The notes below the pieces were generated by a model that saw only the letters and a list, made by a program, of their open reading frames with translations, made no database searches and was not told the origin of the DNA. Positions 9,127 through 18,866 of a stretch of DNA of 64,000 nt are shown here, in pieces; position 1 is the first letter of the stretch, and each line of letters begins with the position of its first letter. Both the position numbers and the translations under genes were made by a program. This DNA is from Castellaniella defragrans (GTDB taxonomy: Bacteria > Pseudomonadota > Gammaproteobacteria > Burkholderiales > Burkholderiaceae_B): positions 101,951 through 165,950 of the forward strand of contig NZ_JACHIB010000009.1 of NCBI RefSeq assembly GCF_014203015.1. Reading direction: 5' to 3'.

Positions 9127-12100
9127 GTGACCAGTTTTTCAACCAGCCAATCCTCAATTCGCCATACGACTACCCGTCTCGGCACTGGGAGCTGGACGAC
9201 AGTGGACAACCTACGCAGCAAATCGTCGAGTCACGTCGAGCTTCCAGTTTCATCAGTCCGATTCCAAAGCCCCGCCGGCATCGCGGCGAGCAGGCTACTC
9301 TGGCGTTGGATGAAGTTGAGAACCTGGCTGATGACGGGCAGCGTTACCGCCACTCTGAACTGATCAATTCGGTGCGGCGCGAGGTCGATGCCTGGCGACG
9401 CTTGCCGCCGTCGCAATGGCGTGTCACCCCCGAAACGGCCCGTCTGCTGGAGCACTGGCGCAACCACAAGTTCGCTGGGGTGCGCCCGTTCTTCTGCCAG
9501 GTCGAAGCGGCCGAAACCGCGATCTGGTTGACCGAGGTCGTCCCGCAGCTCGGCAAAAGTGGGGAACGCTTCCTCGATCACCTGAAGAAGGTCAGCAACG
9601 ACGCCAACCCCGGCCTGATGCGCCTGGCGCTGAAGCTGGCCACCGGTGCTGGCAAGACCACGGTCATGGCCATGCTCATCGCTTGGCAGACGGTCAATGC
9701 CGTGCGCCATCCGCAGAGCAAGAAATTCACTCGTGGTTTCCTGCTGGTCGCCCCTGGCCTGACCATCAAGGATCGTTTGCGCGTGCTGCTGCCCAATGAC
9801 GCCGACAGCTACTACGCCAGCCGCGAGATCGTGCCACGCGACATGCTGGCGGATCTGGACAAGGCCAAGATCGTCATCACCAACTACCACGCTTTCAAGC
9901 TGCGCGAGCGCCTGGAGTTGTCCAAGGGCGGCCGTCGCTTGCTGCAAGGCCGCACCGGCAGTGAGCCGGACACGCTCGAAACCGAGGGTCAGATGCTCCA
10001 GCGGGTCATGCCGGAATTGATGGGGCTGAAGAACATCCTTGCCATCAACGACGAGGCTCACCATTGCTATCGCGAAAAACCCGCTTCCGACGACGACTTC
10101 GTTGACGGCAAGGGCAATCCGCTGACCGGCGATGAACTCAAGGCTGCCAAGGAACACGTCAAGGACGAGAACGAAGCCGCACGGCTGTGGATTTCCGGCC
10201 TGGAAGCAGTCAACCGCAAGCTGGGCCTGCAGCAGGTGATCGATCTGTCGGCCACGCCATTCTTCCTGGCCGGCTCCGGCTACGTGGAAGGCACGCTTTT
10301 TCCCTGGACGATGAGCGACTTCTCGCTGATGGACGCCATCGAATGCGGCATCGTCAAATTGCCGCGCGTGCCGGTGGCCGACAACATCCCCGGCGCGGAA
10401 ATGCCCATCTACCGCGAGCTATGGAAGCACATCGGCAAGAAGATGCCGAAGAAGGGGCGTGGCAAGAACGCCCAACTTGATCCGTTGGCCATTCCGGTGG
10501 AGTTGCAGACCGCGCTGGAAGCCCTGTACGGCCACTACCTCAAAACCTACGAAGCCTGGAAGCAGGCAGGCATCAATGTGCCACCGTGCTTCATCGTGGT
10601 ATGCAACAACACCGCCACTTCCAAACTGGTGTTCGATTACATCTCCGGTTTCGAGCGCACGAATGAAGATGGCTCTGTTACGCCCGTGGAGGGGCGTCTG
10701 CAACTGTTCCGCAACTTCGACGAGCACGGCAACCCGTTGGCGCGCCCGAAAACCTTGCTGATCGACAGCGAGCAGCTCGAATCCGGCGAGGCGCTGGACG
10801 ATAACTTCCGGGGCATGGCCGCCGACGAGATCGAACGCTTCAAGCGCGAAATCATCGAGCGCACCGGCGACCGCCGCCAGGCTGAAAACCTGAGTGACAG
10901 CGAACTGCTGCGCGAGGTGATGAACACCGTTGGCAAGCAGGGCCGCCTGGGTGAGCAAATCCGCTGCGTGGTGTCGGTGTCCATGCTCACAGAAGGCTGG
11001 GATGCCAACACCGTGACCCACATCCTCGGTGTGCGTGCGTTCGGCACCCAATTGCTGTGCGAACAGGTGATTGGCCGAGCCCTGCGCCGCCAATCCTATG
11101 AGTTGAACGAGCAAGGCCTGTTCGACGTGGAGTACGCCGACGTATTCGGCATTCCTTTCGACTTCACAGCCAAGCCGGTCGTTGTCACGCCGCCCAAGCC
11201 CCGCGAAACCATTACGGTCAAGGCATTGCGCCCGGAGCGCGACCCTCTGGAAATCCGGTTCCCTCGCGTGCAGGGCTATCGCGTCGAACTGCCAGAAGAA
11301 CAACTCGAAGCCGAATTCAACGGTGACCACCACCTCACCCTGACGCCAGACATGGTTGGCGCAACCCAGACCCACAACGCCGGCATCATCGGCGAGGCGG
11401 TAGTGCTGGACATCAAGCATCTGCAAGATGTGCGGCAGTCCACTCTGTTGATGGAGTTGACCAAGCACCTGCTGTTCCAGCATTGGCGCGACCAAGGTCA
11501 GGACGCGCCGATTGCATTGTTTGGGCAGCTCAAGCGCATCGTGCGCCAGTGGCTGGACGAGTGCCTGGAATGCAAGGGAGGCACCTGCCCGGCGCAATTG
11601 ATGTACCGCGAACTGGCGGACATGGCCTGCCAGCGCATCACCAAGGGCATTACCGCGAAGGAGCTGCAGAAAGGCCGGCAGGTCAAGGCCATCCTCGACC
11701 CGTTCAACCCCACCGGCAGCACCGCGCATGTGCGCTTCAACACCTCTCGCCCGGGCAGCGAACGCTGGGAAACCCTCGGCGTGGAGAACCAGCCGAAGAA
11801 CCAGGTCAACTGGGTCATCCTGGACAGTGGCTGGGAAGGCGAATTCTGCCGCGTCGCCGAGTCCCACCCCAAGGTGCTGGCCTACACCAAGAACCACAAC
11901 CTCGGCCTGGAAGTGCCCTACCGCTTCGGCTCGGCCAACCGTATTTACATCCCGGACTTCATCGTGCAAGTGGATGACGGTCATGGCAAGAACGACCCGC
12001 TGAACCTGATCGTTGAAATCAAGGGCTACCGGCGCGAGGATGCGAAGGAAAAGAAGTCCACCATGGACACCTACTGGATTCCCGGCGTGAATCACCTCGG

Positions 12101-12236
12101 CACGCACGGCCGCTGGGCCTTTGCCGAGTTCGGCGATGTGTACGAAATGCAGGAAGACTTTGCCAAAGAGGTCGAGGCGAAGTTCAACCAAATGATTGAA
12201 ACGGCTGCACCTGCACCGGGCAACAAGGGACACTGA
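9123..12236 (+). CDS. Type III-like restriction endonuclease, helicase-nuclease subunit
   Basis: A 1037-residue SF2 helicase joined to a nuclease. Walker A ATGAGKT lies near residue 176, the DEAH box NDEAHH near 309, later helicase motifs include the threonine/serine segment LSATPF and the arginine-finger segment QVIGRALRR. The C-terminus (about 940-975) has IPDFIVQV followed by LIVEIKG, a PD-(D/E)xK nuclease pattern as in Res subunits of type III systems. It resembles the group NCBI calls BPTD_3080-family restriction endonucleases (from memory). The GTG start overlaps the small upstream ORF; the methyltransferase follows after a 1-base gap, so the two form a restriction-modification pair. 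Confidence 0.88.
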   Translation: MSDQFFNQPILNSPYDYPSRHWELDDSGQPTQQIVESRRASSFISPIPKPRRHRGEQATLALDEVENLADDGQRYRHSELINSVRREVDAWRRLPPSQWRVTPETARLLEHWRNHKFAGVRPFFCQVEAAETAIWLTEVVPQLGKSGERFLDHLKKVSNDANPGLMRLALKLATGAGKTTVMAMLIAWQTVNAVRHPQSKKFTRGFLLVAPGLTIKDRLRVLLPNDADSYYASREIVPRDMLADLDKAKIVITNYHAFKLRERLELSKGGRRLLQGRTGSEPDTLETEGQMLQRVMPELMGLKNILAINDEAHHCYREKPASDDDFVDGKGNPLTGDELKAAKEHVKDENEAARLWISGLEAVNRKLGLQQVIDLSATPFFLAGSGYVEGTLFPWTMSDFSLMDAIECGIVKLPRVPVADNIPGAEMPIYRELWKHIGKKMPKKGRGKNAQLDPLAIPVELQTALEALYGHYLKTYEAWKQAGINVPPCFIVVCNNTATSKLVFDYISGFERTNEDGSVTPVEGRLQLFRNFDEHGNPLARPKTLLIDSEQLESGEALDDNFRGMAADEIERFKREIIERTGDRRQAENLSDSELLREVMNTVGKQGRLGEQIRCVVSVSMLTEGWDANTVTHILGVRAFGTQLLCEQVIGRALRRQSYELNEQGLFDVEYADVFGIPFDFTAKPVVVTPPKPRETITVKALRPERDPLEIRFPRVQGYRVELPEEQLEAEFNGDHHLTLTPDMVGATQTHNAGIIGEAVVLDIKHLQDVRQSTLLMELTKHLLFQHWRDQGQDAPIALFGQLKRIVRQWLDECLECKGGTCPAQLMYRELADMACQRITKGITAKELQKGRQVKAILDPFNPTGSTAHVRFNTSRPGSERWETLGVENQPKNQVNWVILDSGWEGEFCRVAESHPKVLAYTKNHNLGLEVPYRFGSANRIYIPDFIVQVDDGHGKNDPLNLIVEIKGYRREDAKEKKSTMDTYWIPGVNHLGTHGRWAFAEFGDVYEMQEDFAKEVEAKFNQMIETAAPAPGNKGH

Positions 12237-12237
12237 G

Positions 12238-15105
12238 ATGGCAACCAAGAAAACACAGAAGCCCGGCAAGAGCATCGAGCAGATCACGCATACCGAGGCC
12301 AAACGCAAGAACATCCCGACGGTGGAGCATCAGTCGGTGATGCAACACCACGAGCAAGCGCCGGTGCAGGTGGCGTACCCGCGCGCCAATCGGCAATGGC
12401 TGGAGGAGCTGTGCGCCCTGCATGATGCAGGCAAGGTATCCCCGGAATTCCAGCAGCGGCTGAACCGTGACCTCGACCCGCAGCTCATCTGGCGTGGCAA
12501 GGACCAGCAGGACTGGTCAGACCTGGTCGTCAATGCGCCGCCGCTCTACATCCAGGAGAAGGTCAAGCCCAAGGCGCTGATCGACAACCTGCGGCGCCAG
12601 ACCGAGGAACGACGCGGAGCTGCCACGCCGCAGCAGGACATACCGGATCTGTTCGGCGACTTCAATGGTTTGCCCACAGGTGCGGATCGGACTGAGTTCT
12701 ACCAGCACGAAGGCCATTGGCAGAACCGGATGATCCTGGGCGACAGCTTGCAGGTGATGGCGAGCCTGGCCGAACGCGAGGGGTTGCGAGGCAAAGTGCA
12801 GTGCATTTATTTCGATCCGCCCTATGGGATCAAGTTCAACAGCAATTTCCAGTGGTCAACCACCAGCCGCGACGTAAAAGATGGCAATGCCGACCACATC
12901 ACCCGCGAGCCGGAGCAGGTGAAGGCATTTCGGGATACCTGGCGTGATGGCATTCATTCGTATCTGACGTATTTGCGCGACCGGTTGATGGTGGCGCGGG
13001 ATTTGTTGACCGAATCCGGGTCTATTTTTGTGCAGATTGGCGATGAGAATGTGCATCGTGTGCGTACTCTAATGGATGAAATTTTTGGTGACGAAAATTT
13101 CGTTAGTCAGATCGCAGTAAGAAAAACAGGAGCGGTCAGTAGCCCCGATGCAAAATTGAACTCCCTCGGAACTATATCAGATCATGTTGTCTGGTATGCG
13201 AGACGAAAGGATTTTCTCAAGTATCGCCAACTCTACACAAGAAAGGCAGACACAAACACTGCAGAGCAGTATCGGCTTACCGACGAGGGCGGTCAATATC
13301 AGTCCGTAACGATTGAGTCGAACGGCTATGCAGAGAATTTTCACTTTCCGATTCGGATCAGGGGCAAGGATTTTTATCCCGCAAGGACTCGGCATTGGAG
13401 TACCACGGAAAAGGGCATCTATCGTGTGGCAAACGCCGGCCGAGTAATCGCTACCGAAAAAAAACTTCGTTTCAAGAAATATATGGAAGATTTTCCGGTA
13501 AGTCCAATTGCAAATATCTGGGCGGACGTTATGGGGTCGTCGGGGCTGATCTATGTTGTGCAAACTAATGAGCGTATTGTCGAACGGTGCTTGTTGATGG
13601 CAACCGATCCTGGCGACTTAGTGCTTGACCCCACCTGCGGTTCCGGTACGACGGCCTATGTCGCCGAACAATGGGGACGTCGCTGGATAACGATTGATAC
13701 TTCGCGCGTTGCACTTGCACTAGCACGCGCCCGTATCATGGGCGCACGTTATCCTTTTTACCTACTCGCCGATTCCCGCGAAGGCCAACAGAAAGAAGCC
13801 GAGATCACCCGTGGCGCACTTTCTAGCCATGTCACCTACGGCAACATCACCCAGGGTTTCGTGTATGAGCGCGTGCCGCATATTACCCTAAAATCCATCG
13901 CCAACAATGTCGAGATTGATGTCATCTGGGACGCCTTCCAGTCTAAGCTAGAGCTACTGCTCGAACAACTTAATGCGGCGCTGAAAAAGAACTGGCAGGA
14001 ATGGGAAGTTCCGCGTGAAGCCGATGCAAAGTGGAGCGACAAAGCCAAGAAGCTGCACGCCGACTGGTGGCAGCAGCGCATCGCCCGACAAAAGGAAGTC
14101 GACGCATCGATCTCCGCCAAGGCCGAGTTCGAGTACCTCTACGACAAACCCTACGAGGACAAGAAGAAGGTGCGCGTGGCCGGCCCCTTCACCGTTGAAT
14201 CGTTGTCGCCGCATCGCGTGCTGGGCGTGGACGAGGAAGACAACCTGATCGACCACGTGGCCGAGGCTCAAGCGGAGTACGGCCAGGACTTCGCCAGCCT
14301 GATCCTGGCCAATTTGCGCACCGCAGGCGTGCAGCAGGCACACAAGGCCGACAAGATCGAGTTCACCTCACTGGAAGCGTGGCCGGGCGACTTGATTTGT
14401 GCCGAAGGCCGCTATCTGGAGAACGGGCAGGTGAAGCGTGCCGGCATCCTGGTCGGTCCCGAATTCGGTACCGTCACTCGCGCTGACCTGGTCGATGCTG
14501 CCCGCGAGGCGGGTGATGCCAATTTCGACGTACTCATCGCCTGCGCCTTCAACTACGACGCACCGGCCAGCGAATTCAGCAAGCTGGGCCGCATCAACGT
14601 GCTCAAGGCACGCATGAACGCCGACCTGCACATGGCCGAAGATCTGAAGAACACCGGCAAGGGCAACCTGTTCGTGATCTTCGGCGAACCGGATGTAGAT
14701 GTGCTGGACACCCAGGGCCGCAGCATCCGCCGCTACGACGGCAAGCGCGACGTCATCGAGGTGCCCGCGGACGGACAACTGGTGGTCAAGATCAACGGCG
14801 TGGACGTGTTTCACCCCAGCACCGGCGAAGTGCGCAGCGACGGCGCAGACGGCATCGCCTGCTGGTTCCTGGACACCGACTACAACGAGGAATCCTTCTT
14901 CGTCCGCCATGCCTACTTCCTTGGTGCGAGCGATCCGTACAAGGCGCTGAAGATCACCCTCAAGGCCGAAATTGACCCCGACGCCTGGGCAACACTCAAC
15001 AGCGATACCTCACGCCCATTCCCGAAACCCAGCACCGGGCGGTTCGCTGTGAAGGTCATCAATCATCTCGGGGATGAAGTGATGAAGGTTTTCAGGGTAA
15101 GCTAG
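12238..15105 (+). CDS. Site-specific DNA (adenine-N6) methyltransferase, Mod subunit
   Basis: A 955-residue methyltransferase that presumably protects the host sites recognised with the upstream Res protein. Motif IV DPPYGIKF lies near residue 193 and motif I DPTCGSGTT near 464, the order of beta-class N6-adenine methyltransferases of type III Mod. The intervening target-recognition region and the flanks at about 13050-13950 are clearly AT-richer than both ends of the gene, with many AAA/ATT codons, which suggests exchange of the specificity domain. The C-terminal third (about residues 620-955) is a long extension with no motif that I recognise. Start ATG 12238 is one base after the res stop. 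Confidence 0.88.
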   Translation: MATKKTQKPGKSIEQITHTEAKRKNIPTVEHQSVMQHHEQAPVQVAYPRANRQWLEELCALHDAGKVSPEFQQRLNRDLDPQLIWRGKDQQDWSDLVVNAPPLYIQEKVKPKALIDNLRRQTEERRGAATPQQDIPDLFGDFNGLPTGADRTEFYQHEGHWQNRMILGDSLQVMASLAEREGLRGKVQCIYFDPPYGIKFNSNFQWSTTSRDVKDGNADHITREPEQVKAFRDTWRDGIHSYLTYLRDRLMVARDLLTESGSIFVQIGDENVHRVRTLMDEIFGDENFVSQIAVRKTGAVSSPDAKLNSLGTISDHVVWYARRKDFLKYRQLYTRKADTNTAEQYRLTDEGGQYQSVTIESNGYAENFHFPIRIRGKDFYPARTRHWSTTEKGIYRVANAGRVIATEKKLRFKKYMEDFPVSPIANIWADVMGSSGLIYVVQTNERIVERCLLMATDPGDLVLDPTCGSGTTAYVAEQWGRRWITIDTSRVALALARARIMGARYPFYLLADSREGQQKEAEITRGALSSHVTYGNITQGFVYERVPHITLKSIANNVEIDVIWDAFQSKLELLLEQLNAALKKNWQEWEVPREADAKWSDKAKKLHADWWQQRIARQKEVDASISAKAEFEYLYDKPYEDKKKVRVAGPFTVESLSPHRVLGVDEEDNLIDHVAEAQAEYGQDFASLILANLRTAGVQQAHKADKIEFTSLEAWPGDLICAEGRYLENGQVKRAGILVGPEFGTVTRADLVDAAREAGDANFDVLIACAFNYDAPASEFSKLGRINVLKARMNADLHMAEDLKNTGKGNLFVIFGEPDVDVLDTQGRSIRRYDGKRDVIEVPADGQLVVKINGVDVFHPSTGEVRSDGADGIACWFLDTDYNEESFFVRHAYFLGASDPYKALKITLKAEIDPDAWATLNSDTSRPFPKPSTGRFAVKVINHLGDEVMKVFRVS

Positions 15106-15119
15106 GAGAACGAGGGCAT

Positions 15120-16220
15120 ATGAAAATCGACTTCTCCCAACCCAAGTTCACTGGCGCACGCTTTGACGAGCATACGTTACCCGTCGACGTGGCTCGTGAC
15201 CTTGCTGCTTATGAACGCCTGATTGTCGAGCTGGCCAAGCATCTGTATTTGCAGGAGCACCCAGGGAGGCAGCGCGTGCCCAAGGGGTTTGAAGCCGGTT
15301 TCCGCCTGGACATTGAGCGCATCGATGAAGGTAGTACCAAGCCCATGCTGGCGCTGGTCATGGCTGGCGCGCTTGCTCTGCAAGGCGGCGAGAGAGATTA
15401 TTTCGAGCGTGCCCGCGACTTGGTGGCCGAATGCATCGCAGCGCCGATTACTGCATTGCCAGAAGCATTTCCGAAAGAGCTGTTGGGATACTTCAATCAG
15501 TTCGGCCGTTCTTTGCGTGCCGATGAGGCTTTGGAGTTGCCGCTTCAAAGCGGCAATCCGGCCCGTTTGACACAGGACAAACGCAAGCAACTGGTATTGG
15601 CCGCTGATCAGGTCTATGAACGAGAAATTTCGCTCAATGGTTACATTGAAGAAGTAGATTTCGCCAAATCTTCGTTTCGCCTGAAGCCGGCAGACAACAG
15701 CCCGGCCGTTGTTATTCCTATGTCGGATTCGTTTCATAACACGGCTCGCACCTATGGGGGGCGTGAGCGTCATCAGATTAGCGTAGCGGGTGTAGGTGCC
15801 TATGACTCTTACGAACGCCTTCAAAAAGTAATATCCATCGAGTCGCTGGAAGTCACCAAAAACTACGCCATCTCGGCGCGGTTCGACGAAATCTCCCAGC
15901 TCGAAAATGGCTGGTTCGAGGGTGGTGGGCTGGCGCCCAATGCCGACAGGCTGTCTCGTGTTTCTGAGAAACTGATCGCTGATTACCCGGATAAATTACC
16001 CATACCCCTGATTGTTTCAAAGCAAGATGGCAATCTTTTGCTCGAATGGAAAGTCGAAGGCGACCCATCGCTGGACATCGATTTGACCAATTTGCAAGCC
16101 AGTTACCATGCGTTCGGAGCCAATGATGAGGACGTGGAGAGAGACTTCAATCTCGATGCTGCTGGCTGGCAGTCCCTGTTCGCGTTCTTGAATGAAAATA
16201 TCAAGGTGCAACAGGCATGA
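15120..16220 (+). CDS. Unrecognised protein, 366 residues, restriction-island component
   Basis: I do not recognise a named family. The first half is a helical domain (about residues 20-160), and the second half (about 190-260) contains a beta-rich stretch beginning LNGYIEEVDFAKSSFRLKP with AGVGAYD further on, which looks like a small barrel. No signal peptide, membrane segment or catalytic motif is evident. It follows mod by 14 bases and overlaps the next gene by an ATGA, so it belongs to the restriction operon. Pairs of similar proteins beside the following 124-residue partner are, as I recall, found elsewhere as hypothetical genes. An immunity or specificity role is only a guess. Confidence 0.75.
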   Translation: MKIDFSQPKFTGARFDEHTLPVDVARDLAAYERLIVELAKHLYLQEHPGRQRVPKGFEAGFRLDIERIDEGSTKPMLALVMAGALALQGGERDYFERARDLVAECIAAPITALPEAFPKELLGYFNQFGRSLRADEALELPLQSGNPARLTQDKRKQLVLAADQVYEREISLNGYIEEVDFAKSSFRLKPADNSPAVVIPMSDSFHNTARTYGGRERHQISVAGVGAYDSYERLQKVISIESLEVTKNYAISARFDEISQLENGWFEGGGLAPNADRLSRVSEKLIADYPDKLPIPLIVSKQDGNLLLEWKVEGDPSLDIDLTNLQASYHAFGANDEDVERDFNLDAAGWQSLFAFLNENIKVQQA

Positions 16221-16591
16221 ACGAACAGATTTTGCTGCTGCGCCAGGTGCATCCGAATTTCTTTCCCGATGGCGAGGTTTCCAGCCAAGCTTTCTTTCCT
16301 TTCCCGAAGGATGACGGAAAACTGTCCGTTTACGATGGCAATCAGACTACTGCGGAGGCATCGCATCAGCACTACACCGTGGAGCTCGGTCTGGAATCCG
16401 TTGGCGTGTGGGCTGTCAGTGGCGCGGAGACCGTATCGATTGGTTTGACCCACCAGCCGGATCCTGTCGCCGGGAACCCAGCGCACGCGATCATTAATTT
16501 CGGCGCGTTCACCGAAAAGGAATGCCGGAAGTTGGCGAAGAAGCTGAAGAAGTTCGCGGTGGATCGCGGTAGTCAGTATCGCGTAGCGTAA
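16217..16591 (+). CDS. Unrecognised small protein, 124 residues, partner of the preceding gene
   Basis: Starts at an ATG that overlaps the upstream stop (ATGA). The protein opens MNEQILLLRQVHPNFF, has FPFPKDDGKLSVYDG near residue 35 and ends in a lysine-rich helix (CRKLAKKLKKFAVDRG). It is soluble and has no recognised catalytic motif. Tight coupling to the 366-residue gene suggests the two products act together. A short gap of 22 bases separates it from the RelE-helicase fusion. Confidence 0.72.
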   Translation: MNEQILLLRQVHPNFFPDGEVSSQAFFPFPKDDGKLSVYDGNQTTAEASHQHYTVELGLESVGVWAVSGAETVSIGLTHQPDPVAGNPAHAIINFGAFTEKECRKLAKKLKKFAVDRGSQYRVA

Positions 16592-16613
16592 TTGCCATCG
16601 TTGAGAGGAACTG

Positions 16614-18698
16614 ATGGAATTCCGCATTGCAGACACCTTTACCACCAGCCTGGCCCGCCTGACCGGCGATGAACAAAAGTCCGCGAAGACCACTGCCTTC
16701 GATTTGCAGATGGATCCTGCCGGCAACGGCATGAGCTTTCACAAGCTCGACAGAGCCAAAGACCCGAACTTTTGGTCGGTGCGTGTCAGCCGCGACATTC
16801 GCCTGATCGTCCACAAGACCGCTGGCAGTCTGCTGCTCTGCTACGTCGATCACCACGACAAGGCCTATCAATGGGCCGAGCGGCGCAAGCTGGAAGTGCA
16901 CCCGACCACCGGCGCGGCTCAGCTTGTCGAGGTCCGCGAGCGTGTCGAGGAGATCCTCGTTCCGAAGTATGTCGAGGACAGCAGGCCGGCCACGCAGCAG
17001 AAGCCGAAACCGTTCGCAAAATATGGCGACGCCCAACTGCTGGCCTATGGTGTGCCGCAGGAGTGGCTGGCCGACGTGAAGGCTGCCGACGAGGATTCGC
17101 TGCTGGAACTGGCCGACCACCTGCCCGGTGAGGCGGCCGAAGCCCTGCTTGAACTGGCGACCGGCGGTACGCCGGCGTTGCCGGAAGTGGCAACCAAGGG
17201 GGCGGACCCATTCCAGCACCCGGACGCGCAACGCCGTTTCCGCATCATGTCCGATATGGACGAGTTGGCCCGCGCCCTGGAATACCCGTGGGACAAGTGG
17301 ACGGTGTTCCTCCATCCGGCGCAGCGTCAGCTGGTCGAACGTCATTACAACGGAGCGGCGCGTGTGTCTGGCTCGGCGGGCACGGGCAAGACCGTGGTTG
17401 CCTTGCACCGGGCTGTACATCTGGCGCACCAGGACGAAGATGCGCGCGTTCTGCTTTCCACGTTTTCGGACACATTGGCCAATGCCTTGTGCGGCAATTT
17501 GTATCGGCTGATCTGGAACACTCCCAAGCTCGGTGAACGTATCGACGTGGCCGCCATGGATGCTCTCGGCATCCGCTTGTATGCGGCGGAATTCGGTAAA
17601 CCGGTATTTGCCAGCCGTGATGAAATTTCCACGCTGCTGAAGGCGACTGCCACGCAGGTGGATGGCCTGAAAGCCAACGTCGCGTTTTTGCTGTCCGAAT
17701 GGGAAGGCGTGGTGGACACCTGGCAAGTGGAAAGCTGGGAGGCTTACCGCGATGCCAAGCGTCTGGGGCGCAAGACGCGCCTGCCGGAGGCGCAGCGCGC
17801 TTTGTATTGGCAGGTATTCGCCGAGGTGAAGAAGCAATTGAAGCAGGCCGGCAAGATCACTGCGTCCGAGATGTTTGCCAAGCTGGCTGAGGCGATGTCC
17901 AAGCGCAAGCATCCGGTATTCGATTACATCGTGGTGGACGAGGCACAGGACATCGGTGTGCAGCAATTGCGCTTCCTTGCGGCGATCGCTGGCGACCGCG
18001 CCAATGCCCTGTTCTTTGCCGGCGATCTTGGCCAGCGCATTTTCCAGTCTCCGTTCTCGTGGAAAGCTCTGGGGGTAGATGTGCGTGGCCGCTCGCGCAC
18101 GCTCAATATCAATTACCGCACCTCGCATCAGATTCGCTCGCAGGCCGACCGGCTTCTCGGCCCCGAGGTATCCGATATGGACGGTAATGTCGAAAGCCGC
18201 AAGGGCACGATTTCCGTATTCAATGGGCCAGAGCCGACCATCCGTAGCTACGCCGATGCCGAGGCGGAGTGCCAAGCAGTCGGCGTGTGGCTGCAGCAAT
18301 GCAGTACCAGCGGTGTACTGCCGCAGGAAATTGGAGTCTTCGTTCGATCAGAAAGCGAGCTATCACGCGCACAGGCGGCAGTCAAGGCCGCAGGCTTGCA
18401 GGGGCGCGTACTCGGCAGGGACATGGCAACGGAAGAGGGCTTCGTCAGTATCATCACCATGCATCTGGCCAAGGGGATGGAATTCCGCGTGGTTGCAGTG
18501 ATGGCCTGCGATGACGAAATCATTCCTTCTCAGGTACGCATTGACACTGCTGCTGACGAGGCCGAGTTGACCGAAATCTACAACACCGAGCGCCAGTTAC
18601 TGTATGTGGCTTGCACCCGTGCCCGCGACCAATTACATGTCTCAGCAGCGAAACCGGCGTCGGAATTTTTGGGGGACATAGACTTACTGCAGAAGTAG
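16614..18698 (+). CDS. RelE/ParE-like domain fused to an SF1 (UvrD-type) helicase
   Basis: 694 residues. The first ~95 residues look like a RelE/ParE toxin fold (EFRIADTFTTSLARL, then NFWSVRVSRDIRLIVHK and LLLCYVDHHDKAYQWAERR). The rest is a superfamily 1 helicase: Walker A SAGTGKT near 255, DEAQD near 442, LNINYRTSHQIRSQADRL, MHLAKGMEFRVV and the final LYVACTRARDQLHVSA. Helicases with a toxin-like N-terminus occur in defence loci. It is the last gene of the tightly packed run from the Fic gene; a 168-base gap follows. Whether the RelE-like part cuts RNA or only binds is unknown. Confidence 0.83.
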   Translation: MEFRIADTFTTSLARLTGDEQKSAKTTAFDLQMDPAGNGMSFHKLDRAKDPNFWSVRVSRDIRLIVHKTAGSLLLCYVDHHDKAYQWAERRKLEVHPTTGAAQLVEVRERVEEILVPKYVEDSRPATQQKPKPFAKYGDAQLLAYGVPQEWLADVKAADEDSLLELADHLPGEAAEALLELATGGTPALPEVATKGADPFQHPDAQRRFRIMSDMDELARALEYPWDKWTVFLHPAQRQLVERHYNGAARVSGSAGTGKTVVALHRAVHLAHQDEDARVLLSTFSDTLANALCGNLYRLIWNTPKLGERIDVAAMDALGIRLYAAEFGKPVFASRDEISTLLKATATQVDGLKANVAFLLSEWEGVVDTWQVESWEAYRDAKRLGRKTRLPEAQRALYWQVFAEVKKQLKQAGKITASEMFAKLAEAMSKRKHPVFDYIVVDEAQDIGVQQLRFLAAIAGDRANALFFAGDLGQRIFQSPFSWKALGVDVRGRSRTLNINYRTSHQIRSQADRLLGPEVSDMDGNVESRKGTISVFNGPEPTIRSYADAEAECQAVGVWLQQCSTSGVLPQEIGVFVRSESELSRAQAAVKAAGLQGRVLGRDMATEEGFVSIITMHLAKGMEFRVVAVMACDDEIIPSQVRIDTAADEAELTEIYNTERQLLYVACTRARDQLHVSAAKPASEFLGDIDLLQK

Positions 18699-18812
18699 TT
18701 ATGCGCGCCTCGGATGCTTCGGGTGGTTACCGAATGCACAGGCTTTGTCACCCCAGCTGCTTGCTCGACGTCCGGCTTTCTCTTCCCGGATAGGCCGCTG
18801 TCTGGGCACGTC

Positions 18813-18839
18813 TTGTATCACGCTATCGTTCTTTAGAAT
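18813..18839 (+). promoter_or_regulatory. Possible promoter of the MazG-helicase pair
   Basis: TTGTAT (18813-18818), 15 bases, then TAGAAT (18834-18839), 28 bases before the MazG start. The spacer is short for sigma-70, but this is the only AT-rich stretch in the 168-base gap 18699-18866 and suggests that the last two island genes are transcribed separately. Confidence 0.35.
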
Positions 18840-18866
18840 ACGTTGTTCCGGCAGAAGGCTAAGGAA

